Assembly (NCBI GenBank): GCA_026991065.1
Contig: JALXCG010000255.1
Location: 1-6,969 of the forward strand
Length of the DNA: 6,969 nt
Source: JALXCG01 sp026991065 [NCBI: Gemmatimonadota bacterium]
GTDB lineage: Bacteria; GCA-2686955
Direction: 5' to 3'
Of this stretch, positions 5,666-6,969 are shown piece by piece (the first letter of the stretch is position 1; each line of letters opens with the position of its first letter). The position numbers and the translations under genes are program-made. Below the pieces are notes generated by a model that saw nothing but the letters and a program-made list of their open reading frames with translations, made no database searches and had not been told where the DNA came from.

Positions 5666-6969
5666 ATGAACAAAAGTCTTATGGCTGTTCTACTCGCAGG
5701 GGCGGTTTGTGGCTCGCCCGCGAGTGCTCAGAAAGTTTTTCTCCTGGGCGTGGATGGGTGTGATCCCAACCTGCTCCAGCAGTTCATGGATGAAGGCATT
5801 CTGCCCAACTACAAGCGGTTGGCAGAAACGGGTGATTTCAAGAAGTGTACCACCACCATACCGCCGCAAAGTCCGGTGGCTTGGTCCTCGGTGATTACTG
5901 GTCAGGATCCCGGTGGGCACGGCATCTTTGATTTCATCCATCGCCATCCGGAGAACTATTTCCCGTTTCTCTCCACTTCGGATACGAAACCATCTGAAAA
6001 CACGGTGACCCTATTCGGCTATACGATTGACGTGCCCTTCTATACAAAGCCGGGTGGAACCGTGAACCTGCGCCACGGAACGCCTTTCTGGAACTATGTG
6101 GCGAACGCGGGTTATCCGACCACCATCTTCAAGATGCCGGCCAATTACCCACCGAGCGAGGTACCGAATGGGCACGCGATCTCGGACATGGGCACGCCCG
6201 ATGTAGTGGGCTCTTATGGAACCTTCAGCTATTTCACCGACACCGACACGAAAAAGCCACCGGAAGAGATTTCGGCGGCGGTGCTGTCGCGGGTGCAGGT
6301 GGTGGATGGTGTGGTCAACGCGGAGTTGGTCGGTCCTCCCGATCCTTTCCGGGCCGAGAGTCACGGAACGAAGTCACCGTTCACGGTGACGGTTGACCGG
6401 GCCAACCGCGCGGCGTCGATCACCATTGGGTCGGACACCGAGGTTCTGCGTGAGGGCGAATGGAGCGAGTGGATGACCGTTCCGTTTGAGTTCTCCTTTT
6501 TTCAGAGTATGCAGGGGATCGTGCGCTTCTATCTTCAAGAGGTCTCTCCCCATTTCAAGCTCTACGCCTCGCCGATTCAGTTCGATCCTTGCAAGGATGC
6601 TGGTTCCATCACCTATCCGCCCGAATATGCCGATGAGTTGTGCAAGAAGCTCGGTCGATTCTACACGCAAGGGTTTCCGGAAGAGACCAAGGCGCTTGAA
6701 GGGGGCATCTTCTCCAACGAGGAATTCGAAAAGCAGCGCAAGCTGGTCTTCGATGAACGCCGGGCACAGTTGAATCTCATCCTGGACGAGTACAAGGCAC
6801 GCGATAAGGGAATGACCTTCTTTTACTTTGGCTCGGTGGATCAGACTTCACACATGATGTGGCGAACGATGGACCTGCAGCACCCGGCGCATCTTCCAGA
6901 GGACGACCCGGCGGCAAATGTGATCCGGGATACCTATCGACTGACCGACGAAGCGGTTGGCAAGATCCT
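5666..6969 (+). CDS. Secreted alkaline-phosphatase-superfamily phosphodiesterase, paralogue of preceding gene, 3' end outside window
   Basis: The frame is open from ATG 5666 to the last base: 434 codons plus two bases, no stop. GTG 5663 directly before it is an equally plausible start. Residues 1-21 form a classic signal peptide: MNKS, a hydrophobic core, then SPASA before Gln22, so the mature protein is expected in the periplasm or outside. Cys15 is not in a lipobox. VFLLGVDGCDP carries metal Asp30. QSPVAWSSVITG (68-79) carries the likely nucleophile Ser69, followed by DPGGHGIFDF. VDQTSHMMWR gives Asp392 and His396. The VSDHGF-type and last His motifs lie beyond the window. The insertion matches the previous gene, for example RFYLQEVSPHFKLYASPIQFDP region at about 287-308 against RFLITAVSPTFNLYMTPINIDP there, and DER near 363 against DER there. 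The substrate is unknown. A type I phosphodiesterase/nucleotide pyrophosphatase is the safest name. Confidence 0.85.
   Translation, partial: MNKSLMAVLLAGAVCGSPASAQKVFLLGVDGCDPNLLQQFMDEGILPNYKRLAETGDFKKCTTTIPPQSPVAWSSVITGQDPGGHGIFDFIHRHPENYFPFLSTSDTKPSENTVTLFGYTIDVPFYTKPGGTVNLRHGTPFWNYVANAGYPTTIFKMPANYPPSEVPNGHAISDMGTPDVVGSYGTFSYFTDTDTKKPPEEISAAVLSRVQVVDGVVNAELVGPPDPFRAESHGTKSPFTVTVDRANRAASITIGSDTEVLREGEWSEWMTVPFEFSFFQSMQGIVRFYLQEVSPHFKLYASPIQFDPCKDAGSITYPPEYADELCKKLGRFYTQGFPEETKALEGGIFSNEEFEKQRKLVFDERRAQLNLILDEYKARDKGMTFFYFGSVDQTSHMMWRTMDLQHPAHLPEDDPAANVIRDTYRLTDEAVGKI

Noticed and set aside
5680-5720. Possible lipoprotein signal at the Cys in AGAVCGS of the second phosphodiesterase
   Set aside because: The residue before Cys is Val, not Gly/Ala/Ser, and a good signal peptidase I site (ASA before Gln) follows six residues later.

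Overview
The window is GC-rich bacterial DNA, roughly two thirds G+C by eye. All five supported genes lie on the + strand: a 3' fragment, three complete genes and a 5' fragment. A bacterial mevalonate kinase next to a class II HMG-CoA reductase, followed by two exported or membrane-bound alkaline-phosphatase-superfamily phosphodiesterases, suggests a Gram-negative, deltaproteobacterial/myxobacterial-like or related uncultured lineage. That placement is an inference from gene content and composition only. No rRNA, tRNA, CRISPR array, insertion sequence or integrase was seen.

Region 1 (1-2080) is a mevalonate-pathway block. It holds the C-terminal part of mevalonate kinase (1-549), a 250-base gap with two strong GC hairpins, and a class II HMG-CoA reductase (preferred start 800, end 2080). 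The reductase makes mevalonate from HMG-CoA and the kinase phosphorylates it, so together they feed isoprenoid synthesis. Beside a kinase, the reductase is most simply biosynthetic, although its sequence resembles the catabolic Pseudomonas mevalonii enzyme.

Region 2 (2081-3195) is an approximately 200-base spacer with a small hairpin, then a homocysteine S-methyltransferase family gene (2287-3195) with an excellent Shine-Dalgarno and an intact three-cysteine zinc site. It has no obvious pathway link to its neighbours.

Region 3 (3196-6969) is a 236-base leader with a strong imperfect inverted repeat, then two tandem, clearly paralogous type I phosphodiesterase / nucleotide pyrophosphatase-like genes. 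The first (preferred start TTG 3432, end 5594) has an N-terminal hydrophobic pair around a YVGPGAG motif and then a strongly basic segment. The second (5666 to the window end, incomplete) has a simple cleavable signal peptide. They share the metal-site motifs and a long insertion but appear to differ in membrane topology. They are the most interesting content here. I see no clear evidence of a wholly new system.
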